A DNA stretch of 64,000 nucleotides from Rubritalea squalenifaciens DSM 18772. Its GTDB lineage: Bacteria; Verrucomicrobiota; Verrucomicrobiia; Verrucomicrobiales; Akkermansiaceae. Positions 43,838 through 51,693 of this stretch are shown here, one piece after another. Position 1 is the stretch's first letter; each line of letters opens with the position of its first letter. The notes under the pieces were generated by a model that was not told the origin of the DNA, did not search any database, and saw nothing but the letters and a program-made list of their open reading frames with translations. A program made the translations under genes and the position numbers. The stretch lies in the NCBI RefSeq assembly GCF_900141815.1, contig NZ_FQYR01000003.1, positions 558,001 to 622,000 on the forward strand. The letters run 5' to 3'.

Positions 43838-44614
43838 CTATGTGATGACGAGGGTGTCGTAGGCGAAGCGGACATTTTCAGGGAACTTTCTCTGCTCGAT
43901 ACGGTAGTCAGTTTCATGGGAAATATGCGTGAGCCATGTGTTCTTGGCACCCATTTTCCTAGATGCTTCCAGAGCTTCAGCAATACTCATGTGTGTGGGG
44001 TGCTCGTAATTTCTCAAAGAGTCGATGATGAGGTAATCTACATCCTTTAGAATTTCCATAGTGGAGTCAGGGATTCGCTTCACGTCTGGAATGTAGGCAA
44101 TGCTTGGATTGTCCGGGTAGCTGAAATGGTAGCCGATTGTCTCTACGGAACCGTGATCGACTGGGAGTGGAGTGATGCTTAGTTCGCCCAGCTTGAACGG
44201 GCCAGATATCGGTTTAGGGTCTGGCTTGACGTATCCTTTGTAGGTGTTTTCCGGGGCAAATGCCCATGCGAACATTCTCTTGAGCTCGCTCATGCACTCA
44301 TCTGTGCCGTACAGAGGGAGTGGGTCTTCCCTGCGCCAGCAAAAGGCTCTAAGCTCATCAAAACCTGAAATATGGTCTAGGTGGTGATGGGTATAGAGTA
44401 CTGCATCGACTCTACGCAAATTGTGACGTAGGGCCTGGTGACGAAGGTCAGGGCCTGCATCCACCAGAATGGAGTGAGTGGGGGTCTGTAAATGGATAGA
44501 GGCTCTCATTCGCTTGTCCCTCGGATCAGTGGAAGTGCAAGTAGTGCAATCGCAGCCAATTACAGGAATGCCGACTGAGGTTGAGGTGCCGAGGAATGTG
44601 ATGGTGGGAGTCAA
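43838..44614 (-). CDS. PhnP-like metallo-beta-lactamase-fold phosphodiesterase
   Basis: 258 residues. The metal-binding motif is THHHLDHISG (about 75-84), with additional ligands in VDHGS (about 155), PDV (about 177) and the C-terminal THISHE. A Cys pair GCDCTTC (about 20-26) near the N-terminus matches the structural zinc site of PhnP. Members hydrolyse cyclic phosphodiesters, but no phn genes are near, so the substrate here is open (tRNA- or nucleotide-like diesters are possible). First gene of an operon with the TIGR03790-like and DUF2851 genes, with spacings of 43 and 6 bases. Confidence 0.9.
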   Translation of the reverse strand: MTPTITFLGTSTSVGIPVIGCDCTTCTSTDPRDKRMRASIHLQTPTHSILVDAGPDLRHQALRHNLRRVDAVLYTHHHLDHISGFDELRAFCWRREDPLPLYGTDECMSELKRMFAWAFAPENTYKGYVKPDPKPISGPFKLGELSITPLPVDHGSVETIGYHFSYPDNPSIAYIPDVKRIPDSTMEILKDVDYLIIDSLRNYEHPTHMSIAEALEASRKMGAKNTWLTHISHETDYRIEQRKFPENVRFAYDTLVIT

Positions 44615-44745
44615 AATGTCAGAGGTGTGGTGATTGGTTGTGAAGGAGTTGTGAGATCCTGAGGTCTGTGCTGGCTTTGTTTTGCAGATGTGAAGTTGAT
44701 TATGGAGCAGATGCTTGCATAATCGCGACCAACTCGCAAAACGGA

Positions 44746-46398
44746 ATGCTTACGCTACTGAATATAAAAAACCTCGCATTGGTCGATCATTTATCTTGGC
44801 AATTAGGCAAGGGGCTCATCGGGGTGACCGGCGAAACCGGCGCTGGCAAATCGGTCATAGTCGGTGCACTCAAGCTGGTACTTGGTGAGCGTGGAGACAA
44901 GGGAATGATCCGTACCGGTGAATCCAGTTGTAGCGTAGAGGCCGTTTTTGATCTGGAGAATTCGAAGCAAATCAACCGTTTGTTAGAACAGGCTGGTGTC
45001 GAGGCCTGCGAGGGAGATCAGCTGATCGTACGCAGGGTGATGGGGCAAAGCTCTAACAAACAATTCGTGAATAATTCTCCAGTGACTTTATCTGTTCTTA
45101 AATCATTGGGAGAGTATCTGGTGGATCTCCATGGACCTCATGATCACCAGTCACTATTTTGCATAGATCGTCAGCTCGCGATGCTGGATGCCTATGCGGC
45201 TGCGGACAAAGAGTTGTCTGCCTACCGTGATGTCTGGAAGGCTTGGAAGGCGAAGCATAACGAGTATGAAGCTCTTCGGAAACAAGAGCAGGCCGGTGAG
45301 CAGGAGCTTGATCTACTGAGATTCCAAGTGGAAGAAATCGAGCGAGCCGAGTTGAAGCCCGAAGAGGAAAGTGACATTGAAGAAAGGTACCAGCGTGCAT
45401 CCAATAGCACGCGCTTGGTAGAGCTTGCTACGCAAACGGCAGGAGTACTTGAGCAGGGGGTTAATGAATCCCTCTCTGATGTTCAGCGCATGGCCAGAGA
45501 GCTGGAGCGTCTGGATCCGGCCATACGTTCTTTATTTGAAGGTTTGGATAGCGCCATAGTGGAGCTTCAGGAGCTGGAGCGTGGCCTAGTGGACTATGTG
45601 GAGGATCTGGATGTCGATGGCAACGAGGCACAAGCCTTGGAGGATAGAATCAATACCTTTGAAACGCTCAAGAGAAAGTATGGTCCTTCGCTGGAGGATG
45701 TTGTAGTCCATGGAGCGAAGATTCGCTCAAAGCTGGATAGTTACGAAAATCGTGGTGAACTTCTTGATTCACTAGAGAGCGAAGTAAAGCGGAAGCTGGA
45801 GGAACTTAAGAATCTGGGCTTGAAACTCAGTGATAAGCGCCGGAAACAGGCTCCTAAGCTTTCCAAGGAGATTGCATCCCATTTGAAGGAGCTAGGTTTC
45901 AAACAGGCTTCCTTTGAGGTGCGCCTGGAGGCTCATGCGTCACCCGATAAGGGGGGGCTGGAATCCGTGGATTTCCACTTTGGACCGAACCCTGGCGAGC
46001 CACTCAAGCCTTTGAGGCAGATTGCCTCCAGTGGAGAGATTTCACGTGTGATGCTGGCTGTGAAGAGTGCCTTAGCTGACCAAGATGCAACCCCGCTGAT
46101 GGTATTCGACGAAATTGATGCCAACGTTGGTGGCGAAATAGCCAGAGCAGTAGGGGAAAAGATGGCTGCTCTGGGTGAGAGACATCAAGTGATAGCGATC
46201 ACGCACTTTCCTCAAGTGGCGGCAGTGGCTGCTGAGCACTTTGTCGTGGATAAGCAGGTGGAGAAGGGTAGGACCCGTTCCACCATGAAAAAAGTAGATG
46301 GTGATGCCAGGGTGGACGAGCTTGTCCGCATGTTGGGTGGCGGTGATGGTGAGAGAGCCAGAGCCATGGCAGATAGTTTGTTGGCGGCAAAGCCGTGA
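44746..46398 (+). CDS. recN: DNA repair protein RecN
   Basis: 550 residues from ATG 44746 (MLTLLNIKNLALVDHL, the canonical RecN N-terminus). The frame extends to 44668 but without family similarity. SMC-like ATPase: Walker A GETGAGKS at 29-36, a long central coiled coil (about 155-370), signature LRQIASSGEISRVMLAVKSAL and Walker B PLMVFDEIDANVGGEIA, then AITHFPQVAA. It acts in double-strand-break repair in the cytoplasm. A 20-base gap leads to the next gene on the same strand. Confidence 0.96.
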   Translation: MLTLLNIKNLALVDHLSWQLGKGLIGVTGETGAGKSVIVGALKLVLGERGDKGMIRTGESSCSVEAVFDLENSKQINRLLEQAGVEACEGDQLIVRRVMGQSSNKQFVNNSPVTLSVLKSLGEYLVDLHGPHDHQSLFCIDRQLAMLDAYAAADKELSAYRDVWKAWKAKHNEYEALRKQEQAGEQELDLLRFQVEEIERAELKPEEESDIEERYQRASNSTRLVELATQTAGVLEQGVNESLSDVQRMARELERLDPAIRSLFEGLDSAIVELQELERGLVDYVEDLDVDGNEAQALEDRINTFETLKRKYGPSLEDVVVHGAKIRSKLDSYENRGELLDSLESEVKRKLEELKNLGLKLSDKRRKQAPKLSKEIASHLKELGFKQASFEVRLEAHASPDKGGLESVDFHFGPNPGEPLKPLRQIASSGEISRVMLAVKSALADQDATPLMVFDEIDANVGGEIARAVGEKMAALGERHQVIAITHFPQVAAVAAEHFVVDKQVEKGRTRSTMKKVDGDARVDELVRMLGGGDGERARAMADSLLAAKP

Positions 46399-46418
46399 GT
46401 CTAAGGTAAAATGAAGTA

Positions 46419-46847
46419 ATGGATAAAAAGGTTATTGGCAGAAGTGAGAAGGTCTGGTTCCCCAACTGGGGGATCGAGAATGTAAACGCGAGGATTGATA
46501 CTGGTGCCATGACATCCTCACTTCATGCAGAGCATATTGAAGTCTTTCAAAAAGAGGGTGAGGAATGGATACGTTTCTGGTTCGATGGGCATGAGGGAGA
46601 GCAAGTCGAAGCCAAAGTTGTCAAAGATACTCAGGTAAAGAGCTCCAATGGTGAGGCAATGCACCGCTATTTTGTGACGACGACCATCGAGTTTGCCGAT
46701 GGCGCTGAGCAAGAAGTCCTTCTCAGTCTGGCCAATCGTTCCGCCATGAAGCACCCAGTGCTTATCGGCAGGCGTCTTCTCTCAGGAAAATTCCTCGTAG
46801 ACTCTGGCCTATCCTTTGTGTTGGGGAAAAAGAGAGGCTCAGCGTAG
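46419..46847 (+). CDS. retropepsin-like aspartic peptidase-fold protein (Zn_protease/RimK-associated family)
   Basis: 142 residues. The motif ARIDTGAMTSSLHA (about 24-37, Asp27) and the second block SLANRSAMKHPVLIGRRLLS (about 103-122) define the family annotated as putative ATP-dependent zinc protease or retropepsin-like protein. The DTGA motif is that of a single-domain aspartic protease that works as a dimer. Relatives are often next to rimK (ATP-grasp ligase); no rimK is seen here. It follows recN by 20 bases. An active peptidase is plausible but not proven for most members. Confidence 0.88.
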   Translation: MDKKVIGRSEKVWFPNWGIENVNARIDTGAMTSSLHAEHIEVFQKEGEEWIRFWFDGHEGEQVEAKVVKDTQVKSSNGEAMHRYFVTTTIEFADGAEQEVLLSLANRSAMKHPVLIGRRLLSGKFLVDSGLSFVLGKKRGSA

Positions 46848-46853
46848 TCAGCT

Positions 46854-47660
46854 CTACTTCGTAGGCTCTTTGACTGTGGCAGAGATGGGAGCTTTTGCGA
46901 GGTCTTTGAAATCCTTGTTGCTTTGAGTTCCGGCAGGTGCTTCACGAACCTCTACCGTCCAGCGAGTCTCATCTTGGTTCCGGTAGGCATAAAAATCTCC
47001 CATAAGGCTGAGCCCGGCTGTTCCGATGGCGGTGTATGAGGAAGTGCCGTTTGAGAACTTGCCGTCGGTAAAGTTCACGGTGATGGAATCACCTGCTGAT
47101 TTTGGAGTGCCATCCGAGTTCTTTTCCATACTGTAGAAGACGATACGGAGTGTGCCGGATTTTGAAGAGGAAGGGTCCAAATGGATTTCTGCAGCAGGTA
47201 CCAGAGCATTTTCTTCACGGCTAAATGCAGATGCAGGCTCCTGCCACCAGGAGTCTATATGGTCAATGCTAGCGAAGTTTCCCGTGGCTGGTGTGTTTGC
47301 GCTATATTCGCGCTGATCTGATGTGTCAAACTGGGTGGAGATTTGGCCGAAGAAGCAATACCCAGTAGCGATGAGGATGAGGAAAACGGTGACCTGGGAG
47401 ATTCTCTCTACGGCCGAAGTGGGTGTCTTTGGTTTACTTGGCTGAGAGGCTGGAGCTTTCGCTGCGGCTGTTTTCGTAGGGGATGCTCCTTCTGATGGTT
47501 GTGGATTGGTTGATTCAGCTACTTCAGCCTGAGGAGTGTGGGTACTGCTCTGGCTTGGCTCATTGGCCTCAGAGATGATGTCATCGACCCCCTGAGAGTC
47601 GATATCCCAGAAACTTTCGTCTTCAGATTCAGGTGATGGAGTAGGTTTTTCGTCAGCCAT
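46854..47660 (-). CDS. single-pass membrane protein of unknown function
   Basis: 268 residues. N-terminal about 85 residues are disordered, rich in S, P, T, E, A and Q; one membrane helix (about 90-108, VTVFLILIATGYCFFGQI) follows; the C-terminal about 160 residues form a probable periplasmic beta-rich domain. I do not recognise the family. The stop is only 6 bases from the convergent retropepsin-like gene and no terminator is visible between them. Confidence 0.7.
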   Translation of the reverse strand: MADEKPTPSPESEDESFWDIDSQGVDDIISEANEPSQSSTHTPQAEVAESTNPQPSEGASPTKTAAAKAPASQPSKPKTPTSAVERISQVTVFLILIATGYCFFGQISTQFDTSDQREYSANTPATGNFASIDHIDSWWQEPASAFSREENALVPAAEIHLDPSSSKSGTLRIVFYSMEKNSDGTPKSAGDSITVNFTDGKFSNGTSSYTAIGTAGLSLMGDFYAYRNQDETRWTVEVREAPAGTQSNKDFKDLAKAPISATVKEPTK

Positions 47661-47869
47661 AGAATTTTCTCACTAGGAGGAATGGGTTGGGGAACTTGTA
47701 AAGGGAAGCTTGAGATTTGGCTAGAAGGAATCCGCAATTCCTAGACGGGGCAGGACAAAACTAGCGTATTTCAATGAAAATTGATGCCAGAGGAGCTGAT
47801 CAACGGTTAAAATAGTTGCCAATCAGCCATATGGTGATTAGCTCTGGCGCGTAAGAATTTTTTTATCCT

Positions 47870-48106
47870 ATGGCAGACAAAGAAGATAAGAATCCTGAAA
47901 ACATTACTGGTGCATTTTACGTTGATAGTCAGTGCATCGACTGTGACCTGTGCCGTGAGACAGCTCCAAATAACTTCACTCGTGAAGAAGACGAGGGGTA
48001 TTCCTATGTATACAAGCAGCCTGAGAACGATGACGAGCGTGAGCAGTGCATCGAGGCTATGGAAGGCTGCCCTGTAGAGGCAATCGGCGAGGATGGAGAA
48101 GACTAA
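47870..48106 (+). CDS. small single-cluster ferredoxin
   Basis: 78 residues, acidic. CxxCxxC at Cys22, Cys25 and Cys28 (QCIDCDLC) with Cys67 followed by Pro (EGCPVEAIG) forms one 4Fe-4S cluster site; Cys60 is an extra cysteine. The region between the two half-motifs lacks a second cluster, as in Pyrococcus/Thermotoga-type monocluster ferredoxins. Cytoplasmic electron carrier; its partners are not shown. The 3' end overlaps the next gene by 14 bases. Confidence 0.93.
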   Translation: MADKEDKNPENITGAFYVDSQCIDCDLCRETAPNNFTREEDEGYSYVYKQPENDDEREQCIEAMEGCPVEAIGEDGED

Positions 48107-48500
48107 TCCAGATAGTCCGAAACGATTTAAAAATAGCGCGCAATCGCTTGAGTGGTTGCGCGCTTTGTCTCTGCGCCAGTGGAGACATGCGGATCCTGTT
48201 CTTGATCCGAAACGTAATATTCATACTGCTTCAGAGCATATTGATAAGTTGCTCAGCCAGATGGGGATCTCTGGTGGCTTGGAGGAGGAGCGCCTGAAGC
48301 AAGCCTGGGTAAAGGTTGCGGGTGATTTTGTTGCTAAGAATACGAAGCCTGAATCTCTGAAGAATGGTGTGTTGGTTCTGAGCGTGTTACAACCTTCGAT
48401 GAGGTTTCACCTAGAGCAGATGAAGGGGAAGCTGCTCAAGAATCTCAGATCGGAGCTCGGTGAGGGCGTCGTGAAGCAAGTCAGATTCAAGGTGGGCTAG
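48093..48500 (+). CDS. dciA: DUF721/DciA-like protein
   Basis: 135 residues. After a basic N-terminus the DUF721 domain spans about 45-135: IDKLLSQMGISGGLEEERLKQAW, FVAKNTKPESLKNGVLVLSV and SMRFHLEQMKGKLLKNLRSEL. DciA is the ancestral loader of the replicative helicase DnaB in bacteria without DnaC/DnaI. The ATG lies inside the ferredoxin gene, so it is probably translationally coupled. An assignment to the DciA function, rather than just the domain, is inference. Confidence 0.85.
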   Translation: MEKTNPDSPKRFKNSAQSLEWLRALSLRQWRHADPVLDPKRNIHTASEHIDKLLSQMGISGGLEEERLKQAWVKVAGDFVAKNTKPESLKNGVLVLSVLQPSMRFHLEQMKGKLLKNLRSELGEGVVKQVRFKVG

Positions 48501-48511
48501 AAAAACGAGAG

Positions 48512-49162
48512 ATGATCAGGAATTGGATATTTGATTGGTCGGGGACTTTGGTGGATGACATGGCTTTGGTAGTCTGTGCCACCAATCATGTACTACGCCA
48601 GTACGGTGTGGCTGAAATTGGTCGTGAAGAGTTCCGCAAGTCATTCAAGCTGCCTTATAGTGATTTTTATCAGGAATATCTTCCTGGGGTATGCATGGAG
48701 GAAATAGAAGCCCATTTCCGCTATGGTTTCTCCATTTCAGAAGCTTCTGTACCCAAGCTGGAATATTCAGAGGAGTTTCTGGCCTACATCAAAGAACAGG
48801 GAGGCAGAATGTTCGTCCTGACATCCATGTGTGAGATCGCATTTGGAGAGCAGTTGGTGGATTTGGGAATGGAGCCCTATTTTGAGCGTACCTATGCAGG
48901 CGTACTGGATAAGCGAGAGCTCATCGGGGATATTCTCCAAGAGCAAAATCTTGCCAAAGAGGAGACGGTTTTTGTAGGGGATATGACGCATGATGTGGAT
49001 ACCGCTCATCATGGTGGGGTCTGGTCTGTAGGAGTCCTCACAGGCTACAATCATCGGAAAACCCTCATGTCCTCCAAGCCGAGCGTACTTGTTAATGACC
49101 TCAAAGAGCTGAGGGGGCTGCTGGAGAGTGGCTCTACTTTATTTACTTCCTGCGATGAATGA
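48512..49162 (+). CDS. HAD-family hydrolase with atypical DxS motif I
   Basis: 216 residues of HAD-I type with a helical cap (about 15-85). Motif I reads FDWSGTLVDD: the nucleophile Asp8 is present, but the second Asp (acid/base) is Ser10. Motif II is VLTSMCEI (Thr/Ser), and motif IV is FVGDMTHDVDTA. In phosphonoacetaldehyde hydrolases the second position is Ala and catalysis differs, so this protein may not be a normal phosphatase. 11 bases follow the dciA-like stop and its 3' end overlaps folB by 8 bases. Confidence 0.85.
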   Translation: MIRNWIFDWSGTLVDDMALVVCATNHVLRQYGVAEIGREEFRKSFKLPYSDFYQEYLPGVCMEEIEAHFRYGFSISEASVPKLEYSEEFLAYIKEQGGRMFVLTSMCEIAFGEQLVDLGMEPYFERTYAGVLDKRELIGDILQEQNLAKEETVFVGDMTHDVDTAHHGGVWSVGVLTGYNHRKTLMSSKPSVLVNDLKELRGLLESGSTLFTSCDE

Positions 49163-49505
49163 TAAGATTCTTGTTAAACGCTTGAGAGTGCCTACCTACA
49201 TCGGGGTACCTGACGAGGAGAGAGCCGAACAGCAGGAGCTGAGACTCAGCCTGGAACTCACTCCGATTCAAGGCTTCGAAGGTCTGGATGATGATATCGA
49301 GAGAGCTGTAAACTACTACGAGGTAGCTCAACGTGTGAAGTGCGTCGCTTTGGAGCGCCCTAGGAAACTGATTGAAACCTTGGGTGAGGAGATTACAGCC
49401 ATGATTTTGTCCGAATTTGCGGTCCAAGAGGTCGTGCTGGAAATCGAGAAATATATCCTACCGGATACGGACTGGGTGGGGCTGAGAATGATGCGTAAAA
49501 AATAA
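49155..49505 (+). CDS. folB: dihydroneopterin aldolase
   Basis: 116 residues from the ATG at 49155. FolB blocks: VKRLRVPTYIGVPDEERAEQQ (about 6-26, the family's IGV-x-E-E-R motif), VNYYEVAQRV (about 54-63), PRKLIETLGEEI and VEIEKYILPDT near the C-terminus. It cleaves dihydroneopterin in folate synthesis. The start overlaps the end of the HAD gene by 8 bases, so a HAD phosphatase next to folB could in principle act on dihydroneopterin phosphate, but the DxS motif makes this uncertain. Confidence 0.92.
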   Translation: MNDKILVKRLRVPTYIGVPDEERAEQQELRLSLELTPIQGFEGLDDDIERAVNYYEVAQRVKCVALERPRKLIETLGEEITAMILSEFAVQEVVLEIEKYILPDTDWVGLRMMRKK

Positions 49506-49562
49506 AGCTGAATATTGAACGGAAATCACTTAGTGTTGTCTTGTAACTCTAAGTAATTCGGA

Positions 49563-50225
49563 ATGTCTAGTATTTCAGCCAGCGCGCATGACTCTCAGAT
49601 GGCCGCCAATGAGGCAGCCGATGAAGTCGCGGCTGCACGTGTTGACCCGGATCTGGAGCTCGTCAGGCTAGCTCAGTCAGGGGACACTAAGGCATTTGAC
49701 ATGCTCATCGTAAAATACAGCCCAAAGCTGTATGGTTTGGTTTACCACATGACATCCAACAAGGATGATGCGCACGACTTGCTGCAAGATGTGTTTGCCA
49801 AGGCCTATCGCTCCGTCAGTAAATTCAAGGGCAATTCGATGTTCTACACTTGGTTGTATTCCATAGCCACGAACATGACTCTGAATTTCCTCAAAAAGAG
49901 AAAACGAAGGGCGGCCAGTAGTTTGGATATGGTGGATACAGGTATCCAGAATGATCCCGCCTTTGTGGATTATGGGCACCGGTCAAATCCCAGGAGACAA
50001 ACAAACATCCATGAGCTTCAAAAAAAATTGAACGAAGCTATGCAGAAGTTGTCTGATGACCATAGAGCGGTGGTTACCATGTTTGATATTCAAGGAATGG
50101 CTCATGGAGAAATAGCTGAAATCCTTGGTATATCGGATGGAACTGTCAGATCTCGACTATTCTATGCCCATCAACAACTGCGAGGTTATTTGTCAGATTT
50201 CCACGGCAGCGAGTTAGAGCAATAG
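49563..50225 (+). CDS. ECF sigma factor (RpoE-like)
   Basis: 220 residues. An N-terminal Ala/Glu-rich extension (about 1-25) precedes sigma region 2 (KAFDMLIVKYSPKLYGLVYH, DDAHDLLQDVFAKAYRSVSKF, FYTWLYSIATNMTLNFLKKR) and region 4 (KLSDDHRAVVTMFDIQGMAH, EIAEILGISDGTVRSRLFYA). The region 2.2 and 4.2 motifs are intact. It heads an operon with a small membrane protein and a secreted HtrA-like pseudoprotease. Upstream, tgaacgg at 49516 and tcttg near 49539 hint at an ECF-type promoter, but this is weak. Confidence 0.93.
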   Translation: MSSISASAHDSQMAANEAADEVAAARVDPDLELVRLAQSGDTKAFDMLIVKYSPKLYGLVYHMTSNKDDAHDLLQDVFAKAYRSVSKFKGNSMFYTWLYSIATNMTLNFLKKRKRRAASSLDMVDTGIQNDPAFVDYGHRSNPRRQTNIHELQKKLNEAMQKLSDDHRAVVTMFDIQGMAHGEIAEILGISDGTVRSRLFYAHQQLRGYLSDFHGSELEQ

Positions 50226-50248
50226 ATAATTTACTAACGAATTTTATC

Positions 50249-50668
50249 ATGAACGACCAAGAACTACAGGATCTTATTCGCCTTAAGCGCTACGAGCAGC
50301 CCGAGGAAGGATACTTTGAGTCCTTCCTGGAAGAGTTTCATGAGAAGCGTCAGCAAGAGCTCCTTACCAATTCAGCAAGGAGCCTGTTGATGGAGCGCAT
50401 CGGTGTTTGGTTTAATCAGTTAGGTGCGATCAAATGGGTTGCTGGTGCGGGGCTTGCCTATGCTGCGGTAGCGATTTCTATCTCAGTATGGAATGTAAGT
50501 GATGAGTCCACTCTACCAGTGGCTCACACGGGTACTGCAGAGCAGGCTAGTTCCGCAGAGTCATCTCCTGAGGTGCAGATTATCCCTCTAAGTTTGGCGC
50601 ATTCAGAGCCTGTGAGCTTTCACAAAGTACAACAGCCAGTGGTGGGTGGTACAGATCAGCTCTTTTAG
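50249..50668 (+). CDS. probable anti-sigma factor (small single-pass membrane protein)
   Basis: 139 residues. The N-terminal about 60 residues are cytoplasmic, helical and charged (YEQPEEGYFESFLEEFHEKRQ), a membrane helix lies at about 65-85 (KWVAGAGLAYAAVAISISVW), and the remaining about 55 residues are extracytoplasmic and S/E/P-rich. No cysteine/histidine zinc-binding ZAS motif is present. The position 23 bases after an ECF sigma gene and the topology argue for a membrane anti-sigma that holds the sigma factor; the sequence itself shows no known anti-sigma family. Confidence 0.72.
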   Translation: MNDQELQDLIRLKRYEQPEEGYFESFLEEFHEKRQQELLTNSARSLLMERIGVWFNQLGAIKWVAGAGLAYAAVAISISVWNVSDESTLPVAHTGTAEQASSAESSPEVQIIPLSLAHSEPVSFHKVQQPVVGGTDQLF

Positions 50669-50708
50669 TACTTGCTGATTTGTTCTTCGGCTTGTTAGCT
50701 AGGATCAT

Positions 50709-51617
50709 ATGTTTAGACAATTTATCTTAAGTGGAGTCGCCGTAGCGGCATCGACATTAACTCTGCTAGGACAGGCTCTAGATTTAGAGTTTACGCATGC
50801 CGAGGGCATGGAAAAGGGGAAGTCTCCCGCAAAAGGTGTGCTGATAGATGATGAGGGCACTTTGGCCACAGTAGCTGTATACGGTACGGATCCGCATAAA
50901 GCCTTTTGGGTAGATTCTACTGGTAAAGAAGTAGCACTCACACTTCTGGCTCACGATGAGGTGAGCAGAATCACTTTGCTCAAAGTTCCCAAGCCGGTTA
51001 GCGAGGGGAAGAAAGTCGTCAAGCAGATGGGAGAGTCGAGTGATCTCGTGCCAGCTGCTGCACTAACCACTGACTTGGAAACCAAAGGAGGTGTGAGCCG
51101 TCTAGTGAGCAAGGTGAAGAGATTTGATGGCAAAGTTCTCCCTCTGACTTTGATGCGTGTAGCGCACACAAAAGAAGGTGTGATGCCTGGTACACCCTTG
51201 TTCGACGAGAAAGGTGATCTGGTAGGCTTGGCTCACGAAGCTGTCGTTTCTCAGAAGAGCAACACATATGCTCTACCCGTTGAGGCCCTGAAGCACATCC
51301 TGGCAATCTCTAATGATGCCGGTAAAGATAAGGAAGGGGTAGTGAAAAGGTGTTGGGTAGGTCTAGCTCTGGATGCTCAGAGTGACTCGCCCGTGGTCAC
51401 CGGCGTCAGACCTGAATCTCCTGCTCGTAAGGCTGGAATCATAAAAGGGGATATCATTCTTTCTGTGGCTGGTGAAAACGTCGCTGAATACGCTGATGTG
51501 GTCGATTCCTTTTACTATATGCAGCCGAAGAAGGCTGTTACCTTCAAGGTTCTCCGAGGCACTGAAGTTAAAGAATTCAGTGTCGTTCCAGAAGTAAATC
51601 CTCTATTCAAAGAATAG
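50709..51617 (+). CDS. secreted HtrA-like pseudoprotease with PDZ domain
   Basis: 302 residues. Signal peptide about 1-23 (AVAASTLTLLGQA). A chymotrypsin-like barrel (about 25-200) follows the HtrA/DegP pattern in outline: GVLIDDEGTLAT, DEVSRITLLKV and GTPLFDEKGDLVGLAHEAV, but the catalytic triad is missing: no His after the first block, no Asp in DxAllKv, and the GNSGGP serine replaced in GVMPGTP. A PDZ domain with GVRPESPARKAGIIKGDIIL spans about 210-297. It is likely a non-catalytic sensor or chaperone of the envelope, probably tied to the sigma system upstream by operon. Confidence 0.87.
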   Translation: MFRQFILSGVAVAASTLTLLGQALDLEFTHAEGMEKGKSPAKGVLIDDEGTLATVAVYGTDPHKAFWVDSTGKEVALTLLAHDEVSRITLLKVPKPVSEGKKVVKQMGESSDLVPAAALTTDLETKGGVSRLVSKVKRFDGKVLPLTLMRVAHTKEGVMPGTPLFDEKGDLVGLAHEAVVSQKSNTYALPVEALKHILAISNDAGKDKEGVVKRCWVGLALDAQSDSPVVTGVRPESPARKAGIIKGDIILSVAGENVAEYADVVDSFYYMQPKKAVTFKVLRGTEVKEFSVVPEVNPLFKE

Positions 51618-51656
51618 AGAATTTTACTTCCTATTGGATGAGGTTCCACCTGACCC

Positions 51657-51693
51657 CAAGCTTCTGCTTCTTAGTTAGCAGAAGCTTGATTTT
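51657..51693 (+). terminator. intrinsic terminator overlapping the convergent gene's stop
   Basis: A 12-bp perfect stem (caagcttctgct / agcagaagcttg) with an 8-base loop followed by atttttat. Its right arm lies inside the last codons of the minus-strand gene at 51671. Confidence 0.8.

Noticed and set aside
43795-43983. 63-codon N-terminal extension of the TIGR03790-like protein
   Set aside because: Overlaps the PhnP-like gene and hides a good signal peptide that starts at 43794.
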